A stretch of 64,000 nt of DNA, from the NCBI GenBank assembly GCA_024638325.1, contig JAHEKM010000002.1, forward strand, positions 1 through 64,000, in the 5' to 3' direction. This stretch comes from Gemmatimonadota bacterium (GTDB lineage: Bacteria > Gemmatimonadota > Gemmatimonadetes > Longimicrobiales > Gaopeijiaceae). Position numbers and translations under genes: made by a program. Positions within the stretch are counted from its first letter, which is position 1. Every line of letters starts with the position of its first letter. A model generated the notes under the pieces. It was given only the letters and a program-made list of their open reading frames with translations, was not told where the DNA came from and ran no database searches. Below, in pieces: positions 16,730-25,063 of the stretch.

Positions 16730-18040
16730 ATGCGCGCCGTAGCCCTGCCGGTCCTAGTCCTCTTCGCGCTCGCCCCGGCTCAGCCGGCCGTGGCCCAGGC
16801 GCCGGCGACCTTCGCCGCGAACGCGGCGGGCTCGACGGCCGGGGCGCCGACCTTCTACGCGGACGTACTGCCGATCTTGCAGCAGAACTGCCAGTCCTGC
16901 CACCAGGACGCGGGTCTGAACATGGGTGGGATGGTGGCCCCCTTCGCCCTCGTCACGTACGAGGACGTGCGTCGGTACTCCCGGAGGATCGCGGGAGCCG
17001 TCACCAGCGGCTACATGCCCCCCTGGTCGGCTTCGGAGCTCCACGGAGGCGACTTCCGCAACGAGCGCGTGCTCGAGGCCGCGGACAAGGCCACACTCTT
17101 GGCCTGGATCGAAAACGGGAGTCCAGCAGGCGACCCCGCCGATGCGCCTACCACCCCGGACTTCGTCTCCACCGCCGCCGCGACCGGTGGCTGGTCGATG
17201 GGTGAGCCCGACATGATCCTCTCCTTCGCCGAGCCCTTCTGCTTGGACGACGACGCGAACGACGTCTACATCAACATTCCGGTGCAGATCACCGAGGACA
17301 TGTTGCCCGAGGACCAGTGGATCGAGTCGGTCGAGTATCGGAACGGTCCGGCCGTGCACCACATCATCTCCGCGGTGGGCGGGCTCGTGCCCGGCATGGA
17401 GCCGCATGTGTGGCCGGAGGGTTACGGTCGCGTCTTCAGGGCCGGACCGCGGCAGGTGGTCTTCAACATGCACTTCAACAAGGAGCCCGGCCCGGGCACC
17501 GCGCTCTGCACGAACATCGAGGCCGGTATCCGCTTCAAGGACGACGGCGAGGTCATCCGCTACGTCACCGGCGGGGAGGACCTCCGCATTCGCGGCTTCG
17601 AGATTCCGGCCGGTGAGTCCAGCTACTCCGCTTCCATGGAGTACACATTCGAGGAAGAGGTCGAGCTCATGAGCTTCATGCCGCACATGCACCTCCGCGG
17701 CAAGGCGGCGCTCTACGAGCTGACGTATCCGGACGGACGGCACCGGACGCTGCTCCACGTGCCGAAGTACGACTTCAACTGGCAGCACACGTACGAGTTC
17801 GCCGAGCGGCCCATCGTGCCTGCGGGCTCGGTGCTTCGCTTCACGCTCTGGTGGGACAACTCGCCGGAAAACCGGTACAACCCGGATCCGACCCAGGACA
17901 TCACGTGGGGCCTTCCGACCCACGCCGAGATGTCGCAGGGCTACATGCAGTTCCGCCGACTGCGGGAGACCGACCTCGTGGTCGGTGACCCCATTCCGGC
18001 GAACTACGGGCGGGGCCAGGAGTTCAACGAGGCCAACTAG
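16730..18040 (+). CDS. Cytochrome c domain fused to copper type II monooxygenase-like domain
   Basis: A 436-residue secreted protein. The signal peptide ends near AVAQA. Residues ~40-140 are a c-type cytochrome domain (NCQSCHQDAG). The remainder resembles the two-lobed peptidylglycine/dopamine monooxygenase fold, with candidate copper ligands AVHHIIS and MPHMHLRG, MHFN, and the closing NPDPTQDITWG. Families with this layout are widespread in Gemmatimonadota- and Acidobacteriota-type genomes, but substrates are unknown. GGAGG precedes ATG 16730. The longer ORF from 16013 is antisense to the LeuA-like gene. It probably works in the periplasm and requires heme and copper. Confidence 0.8.
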   Translation: MRAVALPVLVLFALAPAQPAVAQAPATFAANAAGSTAGAPTFYADVLPILQQNCQSCHQDAGLNMGGMVAPFALVTYEDVRRYSRRIAGAVTSGYMPPWSASELHGGDFRNERVLEAADKATLLAWIENGSPAGDPADAPTTPDFVSTAAATGGWSMGEPDMILSFAEPFCLDDDANDVYINIPVQITEDMLPEDQWIESVEYRNGPAVHHIISAVGGLVPGMEPHVWPEGYGRVFRAGPRQVVFNMHFNKEPGPGTALCTNIEAGIRFKDDGEVIRYVTGGEDLRIRGFEIPAGESSYSASMEYTFEEEVELMSFMPHMHLRGKAALYELTYPDGRHRTLLHVPKYDFNWQHTYEFAERPIVPAGSVLRFTLWWDNSPENRYNPDPTQDITWGLPTHAEMSQGYMQFRRLRETDLVVGDPIPANYGRGQEFNEAN

Positions 18041-18138
18041 CCCCCGGGCTGGGCCGGCGCACGCGACGACGCTCTTGCCGCACACGTCGCGTCGCCTTAT
18101 CAAGATCGCGCTCTGTTGCCCACGCCACGTGGATACCC

Positions 18139-20484
18139 ATGCACCAAGTTCGCCAGGCGCGCGCGCCGATCTCCGGCCGCGCGGTCCTCTTCCTCGGCCT
18201 TCTCGCTTGCTTCACCGCTCCAGCCGAGCTGAGCGGCCAGGAGCAGTCCGGGCCCGGTGGCGTCGCCGCCCGGCCGCGGCCGGCCGCTTTGGCGGCCCGC
18301 GTCGACGGCGCGCCGAGCATCGACGGACGGCTCACCGACGCGGCCTGGAGCGGAGCACAGGTGCTCTCGGGGCTCGTGCAGCGAGAGCCGTACGAGGGCA
18401 CGCCGGTGAGTCAGCGGACCGAGGTCAGGATCCTCTACGATTCAGAGGCGATCTACATCGGCGCGTGGCTTTTCGACAGCCAGACCGCCGGACTCGTCTT
18501 CGGGCAGACGTTGCGCGACGCGTCGCTCGACGAGGCGGATGCCTTTCTCGTCGCGCTCGACACGTACCGCGACGGACAGAACGGCTTCGTCTTCGGTACG
18601 ACGCCGGCGGGCATCGAGTACGACGGCCAGTTCACCAACGAAGGCTCCGGCGGAGGCGGGCGGGGCGGCGGCGCACTCGGGCGACAGCAGTCGGGGTCGG
18701 GTGGCGGGTTCAACCTGAACTGGGACGGAAGCTGGGAGGTCGCGACCTCGACCGACGACGAGGGGTGGTACGCCGAGATGCGCATCCCCTTTACGACGCT
18801 CCGCTACGGCGGGGGTGACGAGCAGGTCTGGGGGCTCAACATCGAGCGCAGTATCCGGCGCAACAACGAGCTGTCCGTGTGGGCGCCACTCCCGCGGCAG
18901 TATCCCATTTACCGGGTTTCGCTGGCTGGCTCACTGCAACTCGAGGTCCCGTCGAGTCGCATCGCCACGGTGAGCCCGTACGTGCTCACCGACGCCTTCA
19001 AGGACTACGAGGTCACCTCTCCTGAGGTGGACTACGGGATCAAGGTCGGTGGCGACGCGAAGCTGGGCCTGACCCAGAGCCTGACGCTCGACCTCACGGT
19101 GAACACCGACTTCGCGCAGGCCGAGGTCGACGATCAGCAGGTCAACCTGACGCGCTTCTCCCTCTTCTTCCCGGAGAAGCGCCAGTTCTTCCTGGAAAAC
19201 GCTGGCATCTTCTCGGTCGGCGCGGGTCAGTCAGCCGAGCTGTTCTTCAGCCGGCGCATCGGCCTCTCGGGAGGGCGCGAGGTGCCGATTCACGGGGGAG
19301 CGCGTCTGACCGGCCGTGTCGGGGACTTCCAGGTGGGGCTGCTCAACATCCAGACGGGTGACGTCAGGGAGGTGGACCCCGTGAGCGGCGCGAGCCAGAC
19401 GATCGCGCCCGACAACAACTTCGGCGTCGTGAGGGCCTTCCGGGAGTTCGACAACCGGACACGGATCGGCGCGATCGTGGTATCGCGCATCAACACGGGA
19501 TCGCCCGACGACTACAATCTGACCTACGGCGTGGACGGGCGCCTGGGCATCGGTCAGGACCTCACCTTCGACGGCTGGGCAGGGCTGACCACCACCCCCG
19601 TGCCCGACGGCACGCCTGATACGAGAAGTGGCTTCAACAACGGGGAGTACGGGTTCTCCGGCGGAGCCGACTACCGCTCGAGTGACTGGGAACTCGCCGC
19701 CGGCTACCGCCAGGTCGGAAACGAGTTCAACCCGGAGGTCGGCTTCGTCAATCGATGGGACTACCGCCGGACCAACGCCCGCGTCCTGTACCACTGGCGC
19801 ACCGAGAGCGTCCCGTGGTTCCGGGAGTTCCGTCCCCACGCCTCCTGGGAGCAGTACTGGACGCTCGACGGCTTCAACGAGTCCTACTTCATCCACATCG
19901 ACAATCACTTCCAGTTCGAAAACGGCGCTCTGTTCCAGCTGCCGGGCATCAACCTGACCGGCGAAGGGCTGCAAGAGCCGTTCGAGATCCGGGAGGGCAT
20001 CGTTCTGCCGGCCGGCATGTATCACAACATCGAGTGGCAGATGAGGGCGAACACGGACCGCAGCGCGCCGCTTTCGGTGTCCGGCGGGTGGACGTGGGGA
20101 GGCTTCTACTCCGGGACGCAGTTCTCGCCCAACGCGCAGGTGTCGTACCGCTTCCGAGACCAGTTCACCGCGTCCCTACGCATGAACTACTTCGACATAC
20201 GGTTGGACGAGGGCGACTTCACGACGGCGATCGTCGGCTTCAACGGGTCCTACGCCTTCACGCCTCGGCTCTACTTGCAGGCGAACATCCAGTACAACGA
20301 CGATTCCGAGGACCTGGGCACCAACGTCCGCCTCGGCTGGCTGGATACGGCTGGCACCGGGCTGTTCATCGTCTACAACGACACCGAGCATCTCGGGCGA
20401 TTCGCGCGCACGGGCGTCCCGGCGGGCCCCCGGCAGCGTCAGCTCGTGGTCAAGTACACCCGGCTGCTGAATCTGACCCGGTAG
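18139..20484 (+). CDS. CBM9-like/DUF5916 outer-membrane protein
   Basis: A 781-residue exported protein. After the signal peptide comes a CBM9-like beta-sandwich (APSIDGRLTDAAWSGA ... YIGAWLFDS), then a long DUF5916 domain with repeated aromatic beta-strands predicted to form an outer-membrane barrel. FFPEKRQFFLENAGIFSVG is a hallmark of this family. It ends in an aromatic/charged strand typical of barrels. A Gly/Ser-rich linker sits near residues 172-195. Function is not established; it is commonly found near peptidases and transporters. It follows the copper monooxygenase gene by about 98 bp and may share its transcript. Confidence 0.85.
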   Translation: MHQVRQARAPISGRAVLFLGLLACFTAPAELSGQEQSGPGGVAARPRPAALAARVDGAPSIDGRLTDAAWSGAQVLSGLVQREPYEGTPVSQRTEVRILYDSEAIYIGAWLFDSQTAGLVFGQTLRDASLDEADAFLVALDTYRDGQNGFVFGTTPAGIEYDGQFTNEGSGGGGRGGGALGRQQSGSGGGFNLNWDGSWEVATSTDDEGWYAEMRIPFTTLRYGGGDEQVWGLNIERSIRRNNELSVWAPLPRQYPIYRVSLAGSLQLEVPSSRIATVSPYVLTDAFKDYEVTSPEVDYGIKVGGDAKLGLTQSLTLDLTVNTDFAQAEVDDQQVNLTRFSLFFPEKRQFFLENAGIFSVGAGQSAELFFSRRIGLSGGREVPIHGGARLTGRVGDFQVGLLNIQTGDVREVDPVSGASQTIAPDNNFGVVRAFREFDNRTRIGAIVVSRINTGSPDDYNLTYGVDGRLGIGQDLTFDGWAGLTTTPVPDGTPDTRSGFNNGEYGFSGGADYRSSDWELAAGYRQVGNEFNPEVGFVNRWDYRRTNARVLYHWRTESVPWFREFRPHASWEQYWTLDGFNESYFIHIDNHFQFENGALFQLPGINLTGEGLQEPFEIREGIVLPAGMYHNIEWQMRANTDRSAPLSVSGGWTWGGFYSGTQFSPNAQVSYRFRDQFTASLRMNYFDIRLDEGDFTTAIVGFNGSYAFTPRLYLQANIQYNDDSEDLGTNVRLGWLDTAGTGLFIVYNDTEHLGRFARTGVPAGPRQRQLVVKYTRLLNLTR

Positions 20485-20516
20485 GAAGGGGCTCCGGCGC
20501 CAGGAGCGGCGTCCCG

Positions 20517-20546
20517 TTGACGGTCCCCCGAAGCTACGTTTACTGT
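20517..20546 (+). promoter_or_regulatory. Putative promoter of the cysG leader transcript
   Basis: TTGACG (20517-20522) and TACTGT (20541-20546) are separated by 18 bp. A start point about 7-10 bp beyond the -10 falls on or just before the leader ATG (20556), so the leader ORF may be translated from a leaderless mRNA. No Shine-Dalgarno lies before that ATG. Only half of the -10 consensus matches. Confidence 0.45.
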
Positions 20547-20555
20547 CATCCCCAC

Positions 20556-20642
20556 ATGAGGAATCGCTCGGAAGTCTGCGCCTGTTGCTGTTATGCGACG
20601 AACCGCCCCAGGGAGGGTCGGGTCGGAGACGGCTGCGCTTAG
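20556..20642 (+). CDS. Cysteine-rich leader peptide of cysG-sir operon
   Basis: A 28-codon ORF (ATG to TAG) whose middle reads VCACCCY: Cys codons at residues 8, 10, 11, 12 and again at 27. Beginning 12 nt after the Cys12 codon, CCGCCCC (20603-20609) can pair with GGGTCGG (20615-20621) as hairpin 1:2. GGGAGGGTCGGG (20611-20622) can instead pair with the terminator's ascending arm (20666-20676; 11 pairs including one G-U, one bulge) as antiterminator 2:3. This is the layout of a trp-type attenuator tuned to cysteine. It is too short for the ORF track. Function is inferred from structure and from the sulfite-reduction genes downstream. Confidence 0.82.
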   Translation: MRNRSEVCACCCYATNRPREGRVGDGCA

Positions 20643-20664
20643 CGGACGCGGCGTGATTTCCGGG

Positions 20665-20700
20665 CCCCGACTTCCCACAGGAAGTCGGGGTTTTTCTGTT
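20665..20700 (+). terminator. Intrinsic terminator between Cys leader and cysG
   Basis: A perfect 11-bp stem, CCCCGACTTCC / GGAAGTCGGGG, with CACA loop, followed directly by TTTTTCTGTT. It lies 22 bp after the leader stop codon and 43 bp before cysG. This is the strongest rho-independent terminator I see in the window, and it is placed to abort the operon, which fits an attenuator rather than the end of a gene. Confidence 0.92.
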
Positions 20701-20743
20701 TCGGGAGATGGAGCTTTTCTGGGCTCCGATGCATTAGGGATTC

Positions 20744-22159
20744 ATGGGTTATCCGATCCAGCTCGTTGGACTCGAGGGTAAGCGCGTGCTTCTCGCCGGC
20801 GGTGGACCCGTCGCCGCGGAGAAGATCGTGCCCCTCATTCACGCGGGAGCGCACGTGCACCTGGTGACGCCCGACGTGTCCGCGGAGATGGAGGAGTGGC
20901 TACCCAAGGTGTGGCGCTTCGACCGGCGGGAGGTCACGGACGACGACGTACCGGGGGCCAAGGTGGTTGTGGGCGCGACCGACGACGGGGACGTGAACGC
21001 ACGACTGGTGGCGGTCGCCCGTGAGCACGGCATTCTGGCCCAGGCGGCCGACGACAAGCCCAACTGCGACTTCTATTCGCCGGCCGTCGTTCGACGGGGG
21101 CCGGTGGTGATGACGATCAGCACGGACGGCGGCTCGCCCATGCTGGCCGGCCAGCTCCGGCGTGCCCTCGAGGCCGCGGTGCCGCGCAGCCTGACGGATG
21201 TCGCCGAGCTCCTCGTTCAGCTGCGCGAGCGCGGCATGAAGGGCCTCGCCAACCGCGGGAGAATGCTCAGGGCTCTGTTCGACCCGACCATCACGCGCCT
21301 CGTCGATACGGGGGATACCGACGCGGCCGCCGACCGGCTCATGGAGCTGTTCGACGAGGACGAGGAGCCGTTCGAGCCGGGGACGGTGGCGATCGTCGGA
21401 GCCGGTCCCGGAAGTAGGCACCTCCTCACGCTGCGGGCGCTCGACCGCCTCCAGCGCGCCGATGTGATCCTCCATGACGCGCTGGTGGAGGAGGAGGTGC
21501 TGCGACTCGCCCTTCCGGCGACGGAGATCGTGGACGTGGGCCGCCGCTCGCGGGCCATGGAGCCGAAGGCCGAGCCCGCCGACGCCGAGCGGATTCCGCT
21601 GATGATCGAGCACGCGCGCGCCGGCAAGCGAGTGGTGCGGCTACACGGGGGTGACCCCTTCGTGTTCGGCCGCGGTGGCGAGGAGGTCGATGCGCTCGCC
21701 GAGGCTGGCATCGTTTGGGAGGTGGTCCCAGGGGTGAGCTCAGTCATCGCCTCCGGTGCTTCCGCGGGAGTCCCCCTCACGCAACGAGACGTGGCCAAGG
21801 GCTTCACGGTTCGGACCGGGCACGACACAGCCGGTCCCACGCGGGGCGAGCTGCCGCCCGACGAGGAGACGGTCGTCGTGCTCATGGGACTCGGAGCCGC
21901 CCGGGACGTGCTGGCGGGCCTGGTGGCCGAGGGGCGTTCGCCGGATACACCGGCGCTCGCGGTCAGCGGCGCCTCGCGCCCGGGTGAGCGGGTCGTGGTG
22001 GGTACGCTCGCGACGCTGGCCGACCGGATTCAGGAAGCGGAGCTGCCCGCGCCCGCGACGCTCATGATCGGCGAGGTAGCGCGCAGGGCTCTGAACGAGC
22101 AGGATCGCAATCGCGCCGCTGCGAAGCGTGGCCCCAGGGCCACCGTCGTGGCGGTTTGA
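20744..22159 (+). CDS. cysG: Siroheme synthase (dehydrogenase/ferrochelatase plus SUMT)
   Basis: A 471-residue bifunctional enzyme making siroheme, the cofactor of sulfite reductase. The N-terminal ~210 residues are the precorrin-2 dehydrogenase/ferrochelatase module (RVLLAGGGPVAAEK Rossmann motif). The C-terminal ~260 are uroporphyrinogen-III C-methyltransferase with VAIVGAGPGSRHLLTLRAL, GDPFVFGRGGEE and the late MGLGAARDVL block. This is the usual CysG order. Its start codon has no clear Shine-Dalgarno. It is the first structural gene after the Cys leader and terminator and lies 21 bp before the sulfite reductase, a coherent sulfite-to-sulfide operon. Confidence 0.93.
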   Translation: MGYPIQLVGLEGKRVLLAGGGPVAAEKIVPLIHAGAHVHLVTPDVSAEMEEWLPKVWRFDRREVTDDDVPGAKVVVGATDDGDVNARLVAVAREHGILAQAADDKPNCDFYSPAVVRRGPVVMTISTDGGSPMLAGQLRRALEAAVPRSLTDVAELLVQLRERGMKGLANRGRMLRALFDPTITRLVDTGDTDAAADRLMELFDEDEEPFEPGTVAIVGAGPGSRHLLTLRALDRLQRADVILHDALVEEEVLRLALPATEIVDVGRRSRAMEPKAEPADAERIPLMIEHARAGKRVVRLHGGDPFVFGRGGEEVDALAEAGIVWEVVPGVSSVIASGASAGVPLTQRDVAKGFTVRTGHDTAGPTRGELPPDEETVVVLMGLGAARDVLAGLVAEGRSPDTPALAVSGASRPGERVVVGTLATLADRIQEAELPAPATLMIGEVARRALNEQDRNRAAAKRGPRATVVAV

Positions 22160-22180
22160 CTCGATAGGGAGAGAGAGGAC

Positions 22181-24439
22181 ATGGAAGCCGTTGGCTCCTG
22201 GCAGGACAAGCTGAAGGACCGGATCCCCGAAGAGCTGGGGCGGGAGATCGACATCTTCGAGACGCAGATGAAGCTGCGAAGGCGAGGTGAGGTGGACGAG
22301 CGCCTCTTCGCCGAGACGCGCCTGCGCCGCGGGGTGTACGGCCAGCGCTACGACAACGGCCACCGACACGACGGGACGCAGAACCGCGAGCTCGCGTATC
22401 GCGACCACCCGACCAAGGGGCCGGAGACCGTGTGGGACGCCCCGGGCATGCTCCGTATCAAGATCCCGTATGGGAAGCTGACGGCGGATCAGACGGACGT
22501 GCTCGCGGAGCTCTCCGAGGACTACGCGGATCACATCTCGCACGTGACGACGCGGCAGGACATCCAGCTGCACTTCGTGCACATCGACGACACACCGGAC
22601 ATCCAGCGTCGTCTCGCGGCCGTCGGAATCACCACGCGCGAGGCATGCGGGAACTCCGTCCGCAACATCACCGCGTGCCACCTCTCGGGCGTCTGCAAGA
22701 CCGAGGAGTTCGACGTCACGCCGTACGCCGAGGCGCTCAAGGAGTTCTTGCTCGGCCACCCGGACGTCCAGGACTTCGGCCGCAAGATGAAGCCGGCGTT
22801 CTCGGGCTGCGCGCACGAGGCATGCGGTCTCGTGAACATGCACGATGTCGGCTACATCGCGAAGACGCGTGAGGTCGACGGACAGGTGCAGCGCGGCTTC
22901 GAGTTCTACGTGGGGGGCGGACTCGGAGCGATTCCGCACGACGCCAAGGTCCTGACGGAGTTCGTGACCGAGGAAGAGCTCCTTCCGCTCACGCAGGCCG
23001 TCTGCCGGGTGTTCGCTCGCCTGGGCGAGAAGGAGAACCGCGGCCGCGCCCGCATCAAGTTCCTGGTGGCCAAGCTCGGCATCGAGGAGTTCAAGAAGCT
23101 CGTCTTCGAGGAGCGGGAGCAGTTGCCTCACGACCCGCGCTGGACGGCGTACATCGACGAGCTCCCCGACTACGACGAGAAGCCGCTTCGCCCGCCGGTG
23201 CCGCTCCAGGTGAACGGCGAACACACGCCCGAGTTCAAGGCCTGGTACGAGACCAACGTCCGGGCGCAGCGTCAGGAGGGCTACGCGGTCGCGACGATCA
23301 AGCTGCCGCTCGGCGACGCGACGGGGGATCAGATGCGCGCCATCGCGGACATCGCGAGGGAGTTCGTCGGCGACGCCATCCGGTTGACCGTCGAACAGAA
23401 CATCGTTCTGAGATGGGTCAGCGAGGCCGATCTGCCGGCGCTGTTCGAGGCCCTTGCCGCCGTGGACTTGGCGGCGCCGGGGGCCGAAACCATCGCGGAC
23501 CTCACGTCGTGCCCGGGCACGGACACGTGCAAGCTGGGCATTGCGGCGTCGCGAGGCCTGGTGGCCGAGCTGACGAACCACGTGGGCCACTTGAACGGCG
23601 GCACGGATCCGGCGTTGAAGGGTCTCCGCATCAAGGCGAGTGGCTGCTTCAACTCGTGCGGACAGCACCATGTCTCCGACCTCGGCTTCTACGGCATCAG
23701 CCGCAAGAAGGGCGGCCGACTCGTGCCGCACTTCCAGGTGGTGCTCGGCGGCAAGTGGATGGAGAACGGCGGATCGTTCGGCCTGCCGACTCTCGCGATT
23801 CCCTCGAAGAACATTCCGGAAGTCGTGAAGCGCGTCACCGACCGTTTCCTGCAGGAGCGCAACGAGAACGAGACGTTCCACGAGTTCATCGACCGGTGGG
23901 GCAAGGTCGAGGTGAAGGCCTTCCTGCAGGACCTGACCGAGGTTCCGGCCTTTGAAGAGGACCCCTCCTTCTACTCCGACTGGGGTGACCCGCGCGTGTT
24001 CACCATGGAGGACTACGGAGAGGGGGAGTGCGCCGGGGAAATCGTGCCGCTGGTCGAGTTCGGCCTTCAGTCGAGCGAGCGCGAGGTCTTCGAGGCGCAG
24101 CTCTACCTGGACGCCGGTGACATGGACAGGGCAAAGGCGATGGCGTACAAGGCGATGCTGACGGCCGCACAGGCGCTGGTGAAGACGGAGTACCTGGATG
24201 TCACCGACGATCCGGACCACATCGTCACCGAGTTTCGGACTCGCTTCCACGAAACCAAACGTTTCCACGACAAGTTCGCGGGTGCCAAGTTCGCCAACTA
24301 CCTCTTCCAGACCCACGAGAGCGGCGGGAATGGTGGCCGGCCGGAGCAGGCTCGTGACCAGGTGCAGGAGGCGCAGCTCTTCATCGAGGCGGCGTACAAG
24401 GTGTACGAGCGCATCGGCACGCAGGGGGCGCCCGCGTGA
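22181..24439 (+). CDS. Ferredoxin-type sulfite (nitrite/sulfite) reductase with C-terminal extension
   Basis: A 752-residue siroheme/[4Fe-4S] enzyme expected to reduce sulfite to sulfide in the cytosol. The coupled siroheme-cluster motif is C444-x5-C450 ... C489-x3-C493 (TSCPGTDTC and SGCFNSCGQHH). Both repeats of the two-fold Sir/Nir fold are present. The length exceeds the usual ~550-600 residues: a C-terminal extension of about 160 residues after SDWGDPRVF is helical and HEPN-like in look. Sulfite is favoured over nitrite because cysG precedes it and the operon has a Cys attenuator. GAGAGAGG provides a ribosome-binding site. Its stop overlaps the next start. Confidence 0.9.
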   Translation: MEAVGSWQDKLKDRIPEELGREIDIFETQMKLRRRGEVDERLFAETRLRRGVYGQRYDNGHRHDGTQNRELAYRDHPTKGPETVWDAPGMLRIKIPYGKLTADQTDVLAELSEDYADHISHVTTRQDIQLHFVHIDDTPDIQRRLAAVGITTREACGNSVRNITACHLSGVCKTEEFDVTPYAEALKEFLLGHPDVQDFGRKMKPAFSGCAHEACGLVNMHDVGYIAKTREVDGQVQRGFEFYVGGGLGAIPHDAKVLTEFVTEEELLPLTQAVCRVFARLGEKENRGRARIKFLVAKLGIEEFKKLVFEEREQLPHDPRWTAYIDELPDYDEKPLRPPVPLQVNGEHTPEFKAWYETNVRAQRQEGYAVATIKLPLGDATGDQMRAIADIAREFVGDAIRLTVEQNIVLRWVSEADLPALFEALAAVDLAAPGAETIADLTSCPGTDTCKLGIAASRGLVAELTNHVGHLNGGTDPALKGLRIKASGCFNSCGQHHVSDLGFYGISRKKGGRLVPHFQVVLGGKWMENGGSFGLPTLAIPSKNIPEVVKRVTDRFLQERNENETFHEFIDRWGKVEVKAFLQDLTEVPAFEEDPSFYSDWGDPRVFTMEDYGEGECAGEIVPLVEFGLQSSEREVFEAQLYLDAGDMDRAKAMAYKAMLTAAQALVKTEYLDVTDDPDHIVTEFRTRFHETKRFHDKFAGAKFANYLFQTHESGGNGGRPEQARDQVQEAQLFIEAAYKVYERIGTQGAPA

Positions 24440-25047
24440 GCGCCGAGGGACTGGGTCCGCTCGAGTCGGCGGAGGTCAGCATCAAGCTCTTCGTCGACGA
24501 CCACGCGGTGGTCCGGCCGCATGAGCTGATCGCGGTCTTCCATCGCTGGATCAGCGAAGGGCTTCTCGAGGACGAGCTGACGATCGACGTCGCCAACTAC
24601 GAGCACGTGCCGCAGGGACCTGGTATCGCGCTGATCTGTGACAAGTCCCACTACTACTTCGACGTCCGCCACAACCGTTGGGGCCTGAGGTACCGTGGGC
24701 GTCGGGAGGCTCGCGCGACTGGCAAGGACGCGGTCACGGATGCCCTGACCAGGGCGTTGAAGGCAGCGGCGCTGCTCGAGAACGATCCGGCGCTCGAGGG
24801 GCGTTACACCTTCCGCACAGACCAGGTCGAGCTCGTGATCTACGACCGACTACGCGCTCCGAGCGAGGAGGCTACGCTCGAGGCGATTCGCGTGGACGTC
24901 GAGGCGGCGATCGCCGAGTTGTATGGGGAGGCGCCCAGGAGCCTCGGGCTCGTTTCCGTGCCGAAGGAACCGTTCGCGGTGGCGATCGAGAACGCCTCGT
25001 CGCCCAGTCTCGGGGAGCTCCTCGGGCGCTTGGCGCCCGCCGGCTGA
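24436..25047 (+). CDS. Conserved hypothetical protein of the sulfite reductase operon
   Basis: A 203-residue soluble protein, start GTG 24436 overlapping the sir stop (GTGA). I do not recognise a named family. The first ~90 residues are mixed alpha/beta (SIKLFVDDHAVVRPHELIAVFHRWI, then HYYFDVRHNRWGLRY), with a charged helical middle and a beta-rich end. No signal peptide or metal-binding cluster is seen. Tight coupling with sulfite reductase suggests an accessory or electron-delivery role in sulfur assimilation; that is context only. Confidence 0.65.
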   Translation: MSAEGLGPLESAEVSIKLFVDDHAVVRPHELIAVFHRWISEGLLEDELTIDVANYEHVPQGPGIALICDKSHYYFDVRHNRWGLRYRGRREARATGKDAVTDALTRALKAAALLENDPALEGRYTFRTDQVELVIYDRLRAPSEEATLEAIRVDVEAAIAELYGEAPRSLGLVSVPKEPFAVAIENASSPSLGELLGRLAPAG

Positions 25048-25063
25048 CCAGAGCGACCGGCGG

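Noticed and set aside
20485-20743. SAM, cobalamin or other riboswitch before cysG
   Set aside because: No class consensus seen, and the Cys-rich ORF plus terminator explains the region better.
21740-24316. 858-residue minus-strand ORF opposite cysG-sir
   Set aside because: Antisense shadow of the GC-rich sulfite reductase and cysG genes; Arg/His/Val-rich, no recognisable domain, and the plus-strand genes have full motifs.
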